NCBI RefSeq assembly: GCF_024741135.1
Contig: NZ_JANSUY010000007.1
Span: 177,883-241,882 of the forward strand
DNA length: 64,000 nucleotides
Reading direction: 5' to 3'
Origin: Aquiflexum gelatinilyticum
GTDB lineage: Bacteria; Bacteroidota; Bacteroidia; Cytophagales; Cyclobacteriaceae
Positions 7,844-16,465 of this stretch are shown piece after piece (within the stretch, counting starts at the first letter, position 1; each line of letters opens with the position of its first letter). Position numbers and translations under genes: made by a program. The notes beneath the pieces are model-generated. The model was not told the DNA's origin. It ran no database searches and saw only the letters and a list, made by a program, of their open reading frames with translations.

Positions 7844-8866
7844 ATGGCCAACAAAGCAGAAGATGTATTAAAAGACCTTAAGTCAGGAAAATATGCACCT
7901 ATCTATTTTTTACAGGGAGAGGAACCGTTTTTTATAGATCAAATATCAGATTTCATCGAATCCAATGCCCTTCAGCCGCATGATAAAGGGTTTAACCAAG
8001 TGGTTATGTACGGCAAAGACGTAACGGTCCCTGATATACTGAACAATGCAAGGAGGTTTCCTATGATGGCAGATAGGCAGGTTGTCATAGTCAAAGAAGC
8101 ACAGAACATCCCCCAACTTGGTAAAGATGAAATAGATCAAATGCTGATCAATTACATCAAAAATCCACTTCCGAGTACAATTTTAGTGTTTGCCCACAAA
8201 TACAAAAACCTTGACGGCAGAAAGGCATTGGCTAAGGAGTTGGAAAAAAGTGCAGTTTTTGTAAAATCTGAAAAGATTAAAGACAACATTTTGCCATCAT
8301 GGATTGAAAGTTTTGTAAAGAGCAAAGGACATGCTATTGACAATGCAACTTCATTTTTTTTGGCGGATAGTATTGGAAACAATCTTGAAGTGATTTCCAA
8401 CGAACTTTCAAAGATGTTTCTCAACCTTCAAGGCGAAACAAAAATCACCAAAGATCATATTCAGAAGTTTATCGGGATTAATAAGGAGTACAATAACTTT
8501 GAGCTAACCAAAGCTATGGGAGTAAAGGATGTCGTCAAGGCAAATAAAATCATCCATTATTTTTCCCAAAATCCCAAAAACCATCCTCTTATACCAATTA
8601 TTGCGCTGGTTTATGGATTTTTTAGCAAAGTCGCTTTGGTACATTTCAACAAACAAATGGCTGATGCCGAACTTGCAAGAATAACCGGTGTTCATCCCTA
8701 TTTTCTCAAAGAATATAGGATAGCTGCAAATAATTACCGCTTAGGCAAGGTTATTGATTGCTTCGCATATATAAAAGAAGCGGATTTGCGTTCTAAAGGA
8801 GTCGATGCAAACGGAATGGAGAGTAAGGAGATTCTTAGAGAATTAGTATTTAAAATCATGCATTAA
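7844..8866 (+). CDS. holA: DNA polymerase III subunit delta
   Basis: 340 residues with the HolA layout. The N-terminal part opens KSGKYAPIYFLQGEEPFFID and includes the beta-clamp-opening region (NARRFPMMADRQVVIVKEAQ), then an AAA+-like middle and a helical collar domain (LIPIIALVYGFFSKVALVHF, HPYFLKEYRIAANNY). Delta opens the sliding clamp within the clamp-loader complex during replication. The next gene starts 16 nt downstream on the same strand, so holA may head the long envelope operon, although the functions are unrelated. Confidence 0.95.
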   Translation: MANKAEDVLKDLKSGKYAPIYFLQGEEPFFIDQISDFIESNALQPHDKGFNQVVMYGKDVTVPDILNNARRFPMMADRQVVIVKEAQNIPQLGKDEIDQMLINYIKNPLPSTILVFAHKYKNLDGRKALAKELEKSAVFVKSEKIKDNILPSWIESFVKSKGHAIDNATSFFLADSIGNNLEVISNELSKMFLNLQGETKITKDHIQKFIGINKEYNNFELTKAMGVKDVVKANKIIHYFSQNPKNHPLIPIIALVYGFFSKVALVHFNKQMADAELARITGVHPYFLKEYRIAANNYRLGKVIDCFAYIKEADLRSKGVDANGMESKEILRELVFKIMH

Positions 8867-8882
8867 AAGGCATTATTCACCC

Positions 8883-11870
8883 ATGAGGAAAAGTTTCATA
8901 TTGTTTTTGATATTGTGGTGTGTCCACAATTTAAGTGCGCAGACAGGTTTATACCAATCAGGAAAGCAGGTTACTTTGGATGATAATTTTGAATTATTCA
9001 ATAAGCACCTGTTTAGTGGTTCAAGATTTGAATATGAAGAGCTAAAAAATTCTGATCTAAACAATAACCAACAGGTTTTGGTAGATTTTTACCATTCCGT
9101 ATCAGCACTTAAGATTGAAAATCCCGGTTCAACAGATCTCGTTAACCATTTTATAAGGAATTATCCCAATCATCCCAAAAAGAATGAAGCAGCTTTTATT
9201 TTGGGAAGTTTTTATTTTGACAGGAAAAATTACCGTGAGGCCATTCCGGCATTTCAAAAAATCGAAGCTTCGGCCATCAAACCTGAGAAAAAATCTGAGA
9301 TCTATTTCAAAACAGGTTATTCTTATTTTTTACTGAAAGACTTCAAAAACGCACTTAATTATTTCAATCAGGTAAAAGTCGAGAAAGGGGGATATTCTGC
9401 AGATGCATACTATTATGCAGGTTTTATTTCTAAAGAATCAGGAAACTATGATCAGGCAATAAAGGATTTTAAAGAAGCGGAGAAAGCCAGTTTTTATGCT
9501 TCAAAAGTCCCGTACATGCTTGCAGGAATTTATTATCAACAAGGATATTTCGATGAATTGATTGCTTATGCTGAGCCTGTACTGAAATCCAGACCTAATC
9601 TTGACAGAAAAGAAGAAATCCACTTGTTCCTTGCAGAGGCTTATTTTGAAAAAAGAAATTTTGCAGCTGCAGCTCAAAATTATGACCTATTTGTAAATGC
9701 CAGAAAAAGGGATTTGGACAGGTCACAGGTTTATAAAGCAGGAGTCGCCCAATTTGAAACCGGAAACTTCCAAAGAGCCAGTGATTATTTTAAAGTGTCT
9801 GCAGTCATCGAAGATGAGATCGGGCAGGTTTCCAGCTACTATCTTGGACATGCATATTTAAAATTGAATAACCCGCAATTTGCCTCAACGAGTTTTAATG
9901 CTGCGTATAAAAATACCAGCAATCCAAATATCAGAGAAGATGCCTTGGTGAATTTCGCCAAAGTCAACTTAGAAAGAGGGAGTTTTCAGGAGGCGGTCAA
10001 TGCGTTGGATGCTTATTTGGATAACTATCCAAATGGGATTTATGCCAATGAAGCAGAAAATCTGCTTACGGATGCATTGATCAATACAAACAATTACCTC
10101 AGGGCAATCGAACATATTGAAAAAATGTCCCGCAAGTCCGAAAGACTTAAAGCCGCCTATCAGAAAATAACTTTTTATCAAGGTTTGGTATATTACAGAG
10201 ACAAAAAGCATGATTTGGCGACAAACTACTTTGACAAGTCTCTTGCCTCACCTATAGATAAGGATTTGGTCATCCAAGCTCATTTTTGGAAAGGTGAAAA
10301 TTTTGCTGCTACGAATAGAAGTCCGCAAGCCATCAAATCTTACGAAACACTCCAAAGTCTTAAACCAAAAATAACTGATCCTTATTTGGTAAAATCCTAT
10401 TATGGTTTGGGTTACACCTATTTTAACCTTCAGCAATATACCAAAGCCGAAAACCAGTTTAGGCAATACGTAGACAAAGGGGGTAAAAACGATGATCCTG
10501 ACAAGTATGACGAGGCCTTGGTAAGGTTGGGAGATGTATATTTTGTTCAGAAAAAATTCACAGAATCACAATCCGCTTTTCAAAGGGCAATCAATGAAGG
10601 TGGTTCTTCGGTAGATTATGCCTATTTCCGCTCAGGTGTTGTTTTTAATTTTCAAAACAGAAACACGGAGGCCATAAGTCAGTTGGACAGGTTGATTTCA
10701 GGATATCCCAACAGCCTATATTTTGAAGATGCAATTTACCAAAAATCACAGATCAATATGGAAGAATCCCGCTACGCAGATGCAAGGGAAGGTTATTCCA
10801 GTTTGATCAGCAGCCGTCCCAACAGTCAGTTTGTTCCCTTTGCATTGGAGGGAAGGGCTGTAGCCAATTTTTCCCTGCAAAATTATGATCAAACCATAGA
10901 GGATTATAAAAGGATTTTACAGAACCATCCCAATTCTTCGAATGCAGAAGCGGCACTTGTAGGATTGCAGGAAGCATTGGCGCTTCAAGGCAGGTCAGAG
11001 GAGTTTTCTCAATACCTTGGTACCTACAGAAACGCCAATCCTGACAACAAAAGCCTTCAGAACCTTGAATATGAGGCAGCCAAAAACCTTTACTTCAGTA
11101 ATTCATTTGATCAAGCTATCAATGCTTTTTTGGGCTATCTTAAAAACTACCCACAATCTGCCAACCGTGATGAAGCCAATTACTTTATCGCCGATGCACA
11201 TTATAAGTTGGGGCAAAAAGAGAAAGCCTTGGAATATTTTTATCTGATAGAAAAAGTAAAAGCCTCAACCCAACGAATTAAAGCAGTCCAAAGAATTGCT
11301 GCTCTTGAGATGGAACAGAGTAATTACAAACAGGCTATAGGCTTTTACAGAGAAGCCATCAATTATTCGAGAAATAAAATTGAGGAATTTGAGGTTTTTT
11401 CAGGATTAATGAATGCCTATTATCAAACCCAAAAGTTTGATTCTGCGGGCTATTTTGCGGATAGGGTGGTTCAGTTGGGAAGCGTCACCCAAGATGCAGT
11501 TCCCGAAGCAACTTTGCTCAAAGCAAAATCACAAAGGGAAATGGGTAAAGAAACAGAAGCAGATGAGACACTTATGGAATTGATCAATGAATACAAGACT
11601 GTTCATGGAGCTGAGGGACTATTTCTATTGGCAGAGGGCCAATCCCAAAAGCAAAACTATGAGCAATCAAACAATACCATATTTGATTTCTCGGGACCTT
11701 TCTTCCCTTATGATTATTGGTATGGGAGGTGTTTTATTTTGTTGGCGGATAATTACCTGAAGTTGGACGAAGTGTTTCAGGCAAAAGCGACTTTGGAATC
11801 TATTCTTGAAAATTCCAATAATGACGAAGTTAAAGAGATGGCAAACAAAAAATTGGCTGAAATAAAATAA
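8883..11870 (+). CDS. Giant periplasmic or outer-membrane-associated TPR protein
   Basis: 995 residues beginning with a signal peptide (MRKSFILFLILWCVHNLSAQ). The rest is almost entirely tandem TPR/TolA-binding-like helical repeats, with the recurring pattern A-x-Y-x-G-x-x-Y-x-x-x-x-F-x-x-A and many 'yPNSxxA' turns (DNYPNGIYANEAEN, SGYPNSLYFEDAIY, QNHPNSSNAEAAL, KNYPQSANRDEANY). That pattern resembles YbgF/CpoB- and BamD-type repeats. No membrane segment after the signal. It lies directly before a predicted outer-membrane barrel gene (16-nt gap to its likely start) and in line with ExbB/ExbD/TonB genes, so I infer a scaffold for an envelope complex. Specific function unknown. Confidence 0.88.
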   Translation: MRKSFILFLILWCVHNLSAQTGLYQSGKQVTLDDNFELFNKHLFSGSRFEYEELKNSDLNNNQQVLVDFYHSVSALKIENPGSTDLVNHFIRNYPNHPKKNEAAFILGSFYFDRKNYREAIPAFQKIEASAIKPEKKSEIYFKTGYSYFLLKDFKNALNYFNQVKVEKGGYSADAYYYAGFISKESGNYDQAIKDFKEAEKASFYASKVPYMLAGIYYQQGYFDELIAYAEPVLKSRPNLDRKEEIHLFLAEAYFEKRNFAAAAQNYDLFVNARKRDLDRSQVYKAGVAQFETGNFQRASDYFKVSAVIEDEIGQVSSYYLGHAYLKLNNPQFASTSFNAAYKNTSNPNIREDALVNFAKVNLERGSFQEAVNALDAYLDNYPNGIYANEAENLLTDALINTNNYLRAIEHIEKMSRKSERLKAAYQKITFYQGLVYYRDKKHDLATNYFDKSLASPIDKDLVIQAHFWKGENFAATNRSPQAIKSYETLQSLKPKITDPYLVKSYYGLGYTYFNLQQYTKAENQFRQYVDKGGKNDDPDKYDEALVRLGDVYFVQKKFTESQSAFQRAINEGGSSVDYAYFRSGVVFNFQNRNTEAISQLDRLISGYPNSLYFEDAIYQKSQINMEESRYADAREGYSSLISSRPNSQFVPFALEGRAVANFSLQNYDQTIEDYKRILQNHPNSSNAEAALVGLQEALALQGRSEEFSQYLGTYRNANPDNKSLQNLEYEAAKNLYFSNSFDQAINAFLGYLKNYPQSANRDEANYFIADAHYKLGQKEKALEYFYLIEKVKASTQRIKAVQRIAALEMEQSNYKQAIGFYREAINYSRNKIEEFEVFSGLMNAYYQTQKFDSAGYFADRVVQLGSVTQDAVPEATLLKAKSQREMGKETEADETLMELINEYKTVHGAEGLFLLAEGQSQKQNYEQSNNTIFDFSGPFFPYDYWYGRCFILLADNYLKLDEVFQAKATLESILENSNNDEVKEMANKKLAEIK

Positions 11871-11886
11871 TATGAGAGGAAATCAG

Positions 11887-13563
11887 ATGAAACGATCAAT
11901 CCAAAAGGCTTTCATATTCGGTATTGCAGGTCTTGTTTTATTTTTGGTGACTCCGGAATTGGTTTTTGCCCAAGAAAAAGGGGAAGTCAAAGACCAGGAA
12001 TTTATCATCCGAAAAGACAGGGTGTTAACATTGCCTGTTCAGCCAAGGAGATTTGAAAGAACTCCAACCTTGCCGGCAGCAAAAAGCAATTCAAGCTTCA
12101 ATTATGATGTAAAGCCGTATTTTCTTTCCCTTCCTCCAATTGTAATCAAAGCAGAGGCTTCGCAGAAAAATTTCCCGAAAACAGCCGAAGAACAGTATCG
12201 GGGATTTGTAAGATTTGGATATGGAAACTATGGCTCTCCTTTATTGGAAGGACGCTATAATATTTGGGAAGATGAAAATTATGACTTTGGAGCCAAATTC
12301 AAACACCAAAGCTTTGCCAAAGGTCCTGTAAGAGGAAATCAATCGTCGGAGAGTTTTACCGATTTCGGATTGGATGGCACTTACTTTATGGATGTATTCC
12401 AGGTTTTTGGAGGGATCAAATATGACAGGCACGAATTCAATTTCTATGGATTTGACCCTTCGAACTTGAACTTGGCAGATTATTTCCCGAGCCAGAATAT
12501 TTTGAACTCATTCCGTCTTTTTGGAGGAATTCAGGACATTGACAAAATGGAAGGTGTCAATTATGCTGTAAAGTTAGATATCAGGGCTTTCAATGATAAT
12601 TTTCAAGCCGCAGAAAATGAAGTAACTGTCGATGCCAATTCTTCCTATTGGTATAACGATAATTTACAAGGATCGATAGACTTTGATTTGTCACTTACAA
12701 GTCCTAAAGATGAGTTGTATGGTGATATCAACAGGAATTATTTTAAAATCAAGCCTAATATCGGATATCAGGACGAAACTTTAAAAATCTTTGCGGGTGC
12801 TAATATTATTTTTGAAAATGATGTCACACTTAATAAAAAATCTGACTTTCATATTTTTCCAGTCGTAGGTGGAGAATATAGGCTTAGCAAAGAAATTGGT
12901 GTCTATGGAAGTTTTGAAGGAGATGTTTTGAGGAAAACATACCATGATTTTGTATTGGAAAACCAATTTTTGGGTCCAAGCACCCAATTGTTGAATACCA
13001 TTCAAAACTTTAAAACAGGAGCAGGGATCAAAGGGACTGTATTGGAAGGGTTAACTTATGAGGCGGGTTTTAACATTGGAAAGTATAGAAACATGCACTT
13101 TTTTGCCAATGGAGCTTCAGACAGTTTGAGATTCAATTTGTTGTTTGATGAAAATACACGTGTTTTAAACTATACAGTAAAAGTAGGATGGGAATATGAA
13201 GGGTGGTATAAAATGACTGCAACAGCTGATTATTATCACTATACATTAAGTACCTTGGGAGCGGCTTACCAAAGACCCGAATGGGAATTAAAAATCCACA
13301 ACAGATTTACTCCTGCAGAGAAATGGCTGATTTACCTTAATGCCGATTTGATGGGTGGAATCGTTGGTTTCAATCAACAAAGCGATCAGACTCAAATTTT
13401 ACCTGCGATTATGGATATTCAGCTTAAAGCGGATTATCAGATCACAGAAAGGATTTCTGCATTTGCCATTGGGAATAACTTATTGAACAGAAACAATCAA
13501 AGGTTCCTGAATTACCCTGTCCGGGGAATCCAAGGTATTGTGGGAGCAACAATTAAATTTTAG
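11887..13563 (+). CDS. Outer-membrane beta-barrel protein (TonB-dependent-receptor-like, no plug)
   Basis: 558 residues from ATG 11887. I prefer this start because AGAGGA sits six bases upstream at 11875-11880; the alternative ATG 11872 would add five residues. A signal peptide is followed by a polar segment (FIIRKDRVLTLP, LSLPPIVIKAEA) and about 450 residues of alternating aromatic strands (VRFGYGNYGSPLLEGRYNIW, YDFGAKFKHQSF). The end (GIQGIVGATIKF, terminal Phe) is the classical outer-membrane protein signature. The strand AIGNNLLNRNNQRFLNYPVR matches the last strands of TonB-dependent receptors, but I see no plug domain. The neighbouring TonB system suggests a partner, not a substrate. Confidence 0.85.
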   Translation: MKRSIQKAFIFGIAGLVLFLVTPELVFAQEKGEVKDQEFIIRKDRVLTLPVQPRRFERTPTLPAAKSNSSFNYDVKPYFLSLPPIVIKAEASQKNFPKTAEEQYRGFVRFGYGNYGSPLLEGRYNIWEDENYDFGAKFKHQSFAKGPVRGNQSSESFTDFGLDGTYFMDVFQVFGGIKYDRHEFNFYGFDPSNLNLADYFPSQNILNSFRLFGGIQDIDKMEGVNYAVKLDIRAFNDNFQAAENEVTVDANSSYWYNDNLQGSIDFDLSLTSPKDELYGDINRNYFKIKPNIGYQDETLKIFAGANIIFENDVTLNKKSDFHIFPVVGGEYRLSKEIGVYGSFEGDVLRKTYHDFVLENQFLGPSTQLLNTIQNFKTGAGIKGTVLEGLTYEAGFNIGKYRNMHFFANGASDSLRFNLLFDENTRVLNYTVKVGWEYEGWYKMTATADYYHYTLSTLGAAYQRPEWELKIHNRFTPAEKWLIYLNADLMGGIVGFNQQSDQTQILPAIMDIQLKADYQITERISAFAIGNNLLNRNNQRFLNYPVRGIQGIVGATIKF

Positions 13564-13605
13564 ATTTACTGTGGTTTTGATTGATACCTTTGTTCAAAAA
13601 CCAGT

Positions 13606-13634
13606 TTTGCAAGTCACCCAATTCGCTTAGTTTG
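13606..13634 (+). promoter_or_regulatory. Candidate promoter before the SPOR gene
   Basis: TTTG at 13606-13609 and TAGTTTG at 13628-13634 are separated by 18 nt. This approximates the Bacteroidota housekeeping promoter (-33 TTTG, -7 TAnnTTTG), though the -7 element is one base short. It lies 27 nt before the ATG at 13661, in the only sizeable gap (97 nt) of the 7.8-18.4 kb run, and could start an internal transcript for the SPOR-exbB-exbD-tonB genes. Confidence 0.3.
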
Positions 13635-13660
13635 CAAAGTTTTATAGACCAAGATCATTA

Positions 13661-14413
13661 ATGGAAAACGATTCTGAAAATAACCTCAATTCGGCTGACA
13701 AGGACTATGGCTTTCCGTTTGTGAAAGTAGAACCTTTACAAAATACCTCAACACAGGAAGTTTCTCAACAGTCTGAGGATATCAAAGAAAGTGAATTCAA
13801 GAAAAATGAGATTTTGGAGCAACAGGTATCCGGGACAAACGACCTCAAGTTTGACGCACCGAAAATTCCTGAAAGTAAGAAAAAGAACTCAGCCCCTTTA
13901 CTTTTTGGCCTTGTGCTTTTGATCCTAATTGTTTTGGCTTCTATGGCCTACTTCTTATACTATGAGCCGATACAATCAAACTTGGAAGAAAAAGGCGAAA
14001 TGGTAGAGAATAAAGTTGCAGAGCCGCAGCTTCAACAAGCGGATGAAATAGATGAACCTGTTGAAACAGTAAATGATTCTATCGTTTCAGAAGTAGAAGA
14101 AGTACCAGCTCTTGTGGTTACTGAACCTGCAACCACTTCATCTGCAACAGGGAAATTGAATATATTAACAGTAAAAGAAGAAATAACGTATTACCATTTG
14201 ATAGTGGCGAGTCTCCCAAATGAAAAAATAGCAAGGGAGGAAGCACAGATTTTCTTGGATAAAGGCAAAGAAATTTGGTTGATCTTTCCTTATGAAGATA
14301 CCAAAAATTACCGCCTTTCCGTTGGTAAATACAGCAGTTTTAAATCAGCAACAGATGCCTTGGCTGGTGCCAAAGCGGACTTTAATGAATCTACCTGGAT
14401 TTTGAAATATTAA
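13661..14413 (+). CDS. SPOR domain inner-membrane protein
   Basis: 250 residues. An acidic cytoplasmic N-terminus (about 1-82) is followed by one membrane segment (PLLFGLVLLILIVLASMAYF), a periplasmic Glu/Val-rich linker, and a C-terminal SPOR-like domain (YYHLIVASLPNEKIAREEAQ, KNYRLSVGKYSSFKSATDAL). SPOR domains bind denuded glycan strands of peptidoglycan, often at the division site, which would make this a wall-binding element. It is followed by the ExbB gene after one nucleotide, so they are very likely cotranscribed. FtsN-like topology, but no other FtsN features are visible. Confidence 0.83.
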   Translation: MENDSENNLNSADKDYGFPFVKVEPLQNTSTQEVSQQSEDIKESEFKKNEILEQQVSGTNDLKFDAPKIPESKKKNSAPLLFGLVLLILIVLASMAYFLYYEPIQSNLEEKGEMVENKVAEPQLQQADEIDEPVETVNDSIVSEVEEVPALVVTEPATTSSATGKLNILTVKEEITYYHLIVASLPNEKIAREEAQIFLDKGKEIWLIFPYEDTKNYRLSVGKYSSFKSATDALAGAKADFNESTWILKY

Positions 14414-14414
14414 C

Positions 14415-15107
14415 ATGATTTTAGCACAAACTTTGAGTACTGATGGCCAAATGATGGCCGATTCCCTGTCTATGATGGAACCTGGCAAACCTAGTATCGG
14501 ATTGCTTGATTTATTGATTAAAGGCGGATATATGATGATCCCGCTTTATATCTTATTTGTCATTGCTGTATTTATTTTTGTCGAAAGACTGATTACGCTT
14601 CGAAAAGCAGCGAAATCCCCCAAACACCTGATGGATCAGATTAAAATTTTGGTTCAAAGCGGAAAAGTTGACCAAGCCAAATTCCTTTGTCAGGGAGAAT
14701 CTACTCCAGTGGCCAATATGATTGCAAAAGGTTTGGAAAGAATCGGAAGTCCACTCAAAAACATTGAAGTTTCTATTGAAAATGTCGGAAAAATTGAGAT
14801 TTATAAATTAGAAAAGAACCTTGGAATTCTTGCGACGGTAGCAGGAGCGGCACCCATGATTGGGTTCTTGGGAACGGTGACAGGCATGATTCAGGCCTTT
14901 ATCGCTGTGGCCCAAGAAGAAGGAATGGTTTCTCCAAAACTATTGTCAACAGGTATCTATGAAGCGATGATTACCACTGCTGCCGGTTTGGTGGTAGGAA
15001 TCATAGCTTACTTGGGTTATAATTACCTGGTAAGCCAGGTTTCCAAATTAGTACACAGCATGGAATATACCTCTGTGGAATTCATAGACTTATTACAGGA
15101 CAAATAA
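14415..15107 (+). CDS. exbB: ExbB/TolQ/MotA-family proton channel
   Basis: 230 residues with three membrane segments: GYMMIPLYILFVIAVFIFVE near the N-terminus, and a pair around IEIYKLEKNLGILATVAGAA, PMIGFLGTVTGMIQAFIAV and ITTAAGLVVGIIAYLGYNYL. The block APMIGFLGTVTGMI is the MotA/TolQ/ExbB signature. It forms the pentameric proton channel that surrounds an ExbD dimer in the inner membrane and drives TonB. One nucleotide separates it from both the upstream SPOR gene and the downstream exbD, indicating tight coupling. Whether it acts like ExbB or like TolQ cannot be settled from sequence. Confidence 0.93.
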   Translation: MILAQTLSTDGQMMADSLSMMEPGKPSIGLLDLLIKGGYMMIPLYILFVIAVFIFVERLITLRKAAKSPKHLMDQIKILVQSGKVDQAKFLCQGESTPVANMIAKGLERIGSPLKNIEVSIENVGKIEIYKLEKNLGILATVAGAAPMIGFLGTVTGMIQAFIAVAQEEGMVSPKLLSTGIYEAMITTAAGLVVGIIAYLGYNYLVSQVSKLVHSMEYTSVEFIDLLQDK

Positions 15108-15108
15108 T

Positions 15109-15501
15109 ATGGGCTTACAATCCAAACATAAAGTAGATGCCGCATTCAGTATGTCATCGATGACGGATATCATTTTTCTTTTGCTGATATTCTTTATGCT
15201 GACATCCTCTTTCATCACTCCTTCAGGGCTTCCGGTAAATTTGCCTTCAAGCGAAACTTCGGATATAGTGATGCAGGAAGTAACCGTGACAGTAACCAAA
15301 GACCTCAAGTTTTCCGTTAACGATAAGGTAGTAAGCAGAGATCAGATCAAAACCGAATTGACAGCCTTATTGAAAGATAAAAAAGGCCAAGTGGTTCTTC
15401 ACATCGACAAGCAAGTGCCTGTGGAATATTTGGTTGAAATCGGAGGAATTGCTGCAAACCTAGAAGCCAACGTTTCGATAGCAACACAACCTTTCAAATA
15501 G
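15109..15501 (+). CDS. exbD: ExbD/TolR-family biopolymer transport protein
   Basis: 130 residues: a short cytoplasmic N-terminus, one membrane helix (SMTDIIFLLLIFFMLTSSF) containing the conserved protonatable aspartate after SSMT, and a periplasmic domain (SETSDIVMQEVTVTVTKDL, VPVEYLVEIGGIAANLE). The single Asp in the helix is the residue through which ExbB-ExbD couples the proton motive force. One nucleotide separates it from exbB upstream and from the tonB-like gene downstream. Length is normal for the family. Confidence 0.93.
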   Translation: MGLQSKHKVDAAFSMSSMTDIIFLLLIFFMLTSSFITPSGLPVNLPSSETSDIVMQEVTVTVTKDLKFSVNDKVVSRDQIKTELTALLKDKKGQVVLHIDKQVPVEYLVEIGGIAANLEANVSIATQPFK

Positions 15502-15502
15502 C

Positions 15503-16462
15503 ATGCAGATTTGGGAAACAGATAGCCAAGAAGCTGAAAACAAAAGAAAAGCGCTGATCATTACCATTTTGGTGAATGTGTTGTTATTGATTGGTATCTA
15601 TTTTATTGTGGTCTGGAAGGAACAAATTCCACCTCTTCCAACTTATGGAATGGAATTGAATCTTGGATTTACAGATCAGGGAAGTGGGAATAATCAGACC
15701 ACCACCCCTTCAGCAGAAACTGCAACCAATAACACAGAATCACCCGCTCCTGGAGAAGTTGCTGCCAAACCTGTGGAGTCTTCTGTACCTGTCTCTGAAC
15801 CAAAAACCCAAGCTGCCAAGCCAAAATCTTCTCCGGCCAAAACTACCTACGAAGCACAATCCAAAACGCCTAGTCCAATAAAAGGGAGTGAAAAATCAAG
15901 TACGGCTAGCAAAGACCCAAGTTCTGCCAAAAAGGATCCCACTACGGTAACCCAACCTGCCACTGCCGAGGCAGAGAAAACGACTACCAAAGCCGAAGAA
16001 AAACCCAAAGTTGACCAAAGGGCAATTTTCGGAGCAGGTGGAACTTCGGGTACGAGTGCCAAAAAAGCATCAGGAAGTGCCCAAGGTTCATCGAATCAAA
16101 AAGGTGATGAAGGAAAACCTACGGGAACTGTAGATGGCAGGGCTATTATGGGTTCAGGAACAGGGGAAGGAAATCCAGGACCTGCTTCGGGAGTAGGTTT
16201 GGAACTTGCGGGATGGGATTTCGCTTCCCGACCGACTATCAACGATAATGTCTCTACCCGAAACGGTAAAATAGTTTTTAAAATAACCGTTGATGACAGC
16301 GGTAAAATAGTACAGGCAGTTCCATTGGAATACAACGTCTCTAATGAAGTCCTCGCTTACTACAGGACTGTAGTAAATAAAGTCAACTTCAAGCGCCAAT
16401 CCGGAAATCCCACAGCCGATTATTCTACTGGCAAAATCACTTTTATTATCAAAGTAGATTAA
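15503..16462 (+). CDS. tonB: TonB-like energy transducer
   Basis: 319 residues. A single N-terminal membrane anchor (ALIITILVNVLLLIGIYFIV) is followed by a long Ala/Pro/Lys/Thr-rich periplasmic linker (about 60-230), then a C-terminal TonB/TolA-type domain (NGKIVFKITVDDSGKIVQAV, TGKITFIIKVD at the very end). The linker repeats a DQRAIFGAGG / DGRAIMGSGT motif. It should carry ExbB-ExbD work to an outer-membrane partner, possibly the barrel or TPR protein two to five genes upstream. Distinct TonB paralogues usually coexist in Bacteroidota, so this one may be dedicated. Confidence 0.88.
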   Translation: MQIWETDSQEAENKRKALIITILVNVLLLIGIYFIVVWKEQIPPLPTYGMELNLGFTDQGSGNNQTTTPSAETATNNTESPAPGEVAAKPVESSVPVSEPKTQAAKPKSSPAKTTYEAQSKTPSPIKGSEKSSTASKDPSSAKKDPTTVTQPATAEAEKTTTKAEEKPKVDQRAIFGAGGTSGTSAKKASGSAQGSSNQKGDEGKPTGTVDGRAIMGSGTGEGNPGPASGVGLELAGWDFASRPTINDNVSTRNGKIVFKITVDDSGKIVQAVPLEYNVSNEVLAYYRTVVNKVNFKRQSGNPTADYSTGKITFIIKVD

Positions 16463-16465
16463 TCC

